Origin: Phycisphaerae bacterium
Lineage (GTDB): Bacteria > Planctomycetota > Phycisphaerae > Phycisphaerales > SM1A02
Direction: 5' to 3'
DNA: 6,553 nt
Assembly (NCBI GenBank): GCA_016873355.1
Contig: VGXK01000117.1
Location: 1 to 6,553 of the forward strand
The translations under genes were made by a program, and so were the position numbers. This document shows, one piece after another, positions 6,414-6,553 of the stretch (position 1 is the stretch's first letter; each line of letters starts with the position of its first letter). Under the pieces are notes generated by a model that was not told the origin of the DNA, ran no database searches, and saw nothing but the letters and a program-made list of their open reading frames with translations.

Positions 6414-6450
6414 CGGCCGATAGGCTTTGGTGCCGCAGGAACCGCTTCGA

Positions 6451-6553
6451 ATGCCCGAGCACGAGTTCGATCCCGTCTCGAAGGCGATCCGCGACCTCGA
6501 GTCGGGCGATTCGAGTGCCGCCGATCGCCTGCTGACGCTCGTCTACGGCGAGC
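6451..6553 (+). CDS. Probable ECF-family RNA polymerase sigma factor (3' truncated)
   Basis: Only the first 34 codons are present; the frame runs off the window. The ATG at 6451 has a modest SD (AGGA, 6437-6440, 10 nt spacing). The peptide includes AIRDLESGDSSAADRLLTLV followed by YGE. This matches the start of the sigma-70 ECF-like family common in planctomycetes, in which a short helix I-x-x-L/W-x-x-GD is followed by AAD-x-LLPLVY-x-ELR in region 2. No DNA-binding part is visible, so family assignment rests on this N-terminal pattern alone. It is divergent from the propeller operon with 102 nt between start codons. A regulatory link is possible but not shown. Confidence 0.7.
   Translation, partial: MPEHEFDPVSKAIRDLESGDSSAADRLLTLVYGE

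Noticed and set aside
4666..6423. 585-codon open frame on the plus strand, antisense to gene C
   Set aside because: This is a shadow of gene C with the same low-complexity composition. It also runs through the gene C leader and signal peptide.
6349..6462. N-terminal extension of gene C to an ATG at 6462
   Set aside because: It would hide the signal peptide behind 38 residues, ignore the SD at 6356-6362, and overlap the start of the divergent gene.

Overview
The window is GC-rich, densely coding bacterial DNA, most probably from a planctomycete of the Phycisphaerae type. This assignment rests on three secreted proteins whose C-termini combine a DC-N-GxxD...DxNxDGxPDEC calcium-binding linker with a paired-loop, dockerin-like tail carrying a WGAC-x-GC-PADLNGDG motif. 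I know that combination mainly from Planctomycetota. No marker gene confirms it.

Layout: (1) 1-1205, plus strand: the 3' part of a hybrid sensor histidine kinase (HisKA, HATPase, Ala/Gly-rich linker, receiver). (2) 1206-1273: a 68-nt convergent spacer with two small inverted repeats. (3) 1274-6348, minus strand: three tandem paralogues, read in the order C (4711-6348), B (2963-4633), A (1274-2911), with spacers of 77 and 51 nt. Each encodes a signal peptide, a beta-propeller built from about 50-residue repeats, a calcium-binding linker and a 50-residue dockerin-like tail. (4) 6349-6450: a 102-nt divergent spacer. (5) 6451-6553, plus strand: the first 34 codons of what looks like an ECF-family sigma factor, cut by the window edge.

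The three paralogues form a probable operon of exported proteins that arose by tandem duplication. B and C are closest: they share a 5' leader with its Shine-Dalgarno sequence and an identical 58-nt stretch in the dockerin-coding 3' end, while their propellers have diverged. A is more distant, lacks the leader and has a weaker ribosome binding site. By my reading each protein has seven complete repeats plus a split eighth, closed by an N-terminal strand, which predicts an eight-bladed propeller. Their ligand or substrate cannot be read from sequence. The kinase and the sigma factor are regulatory genes on either side, but nothing here ties them directly to the operon.

The points most worth a second look are the tandem propeller/dockerin cluster, the mosaic conservation (ends conserved, middle diverged), the shared leader, and a 9-bp in-frame tandem repeat that lengthens the signal-peptide n-region of protein B. 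I saw no tRNA, rRNA, CRISPR array or insertion sequence.
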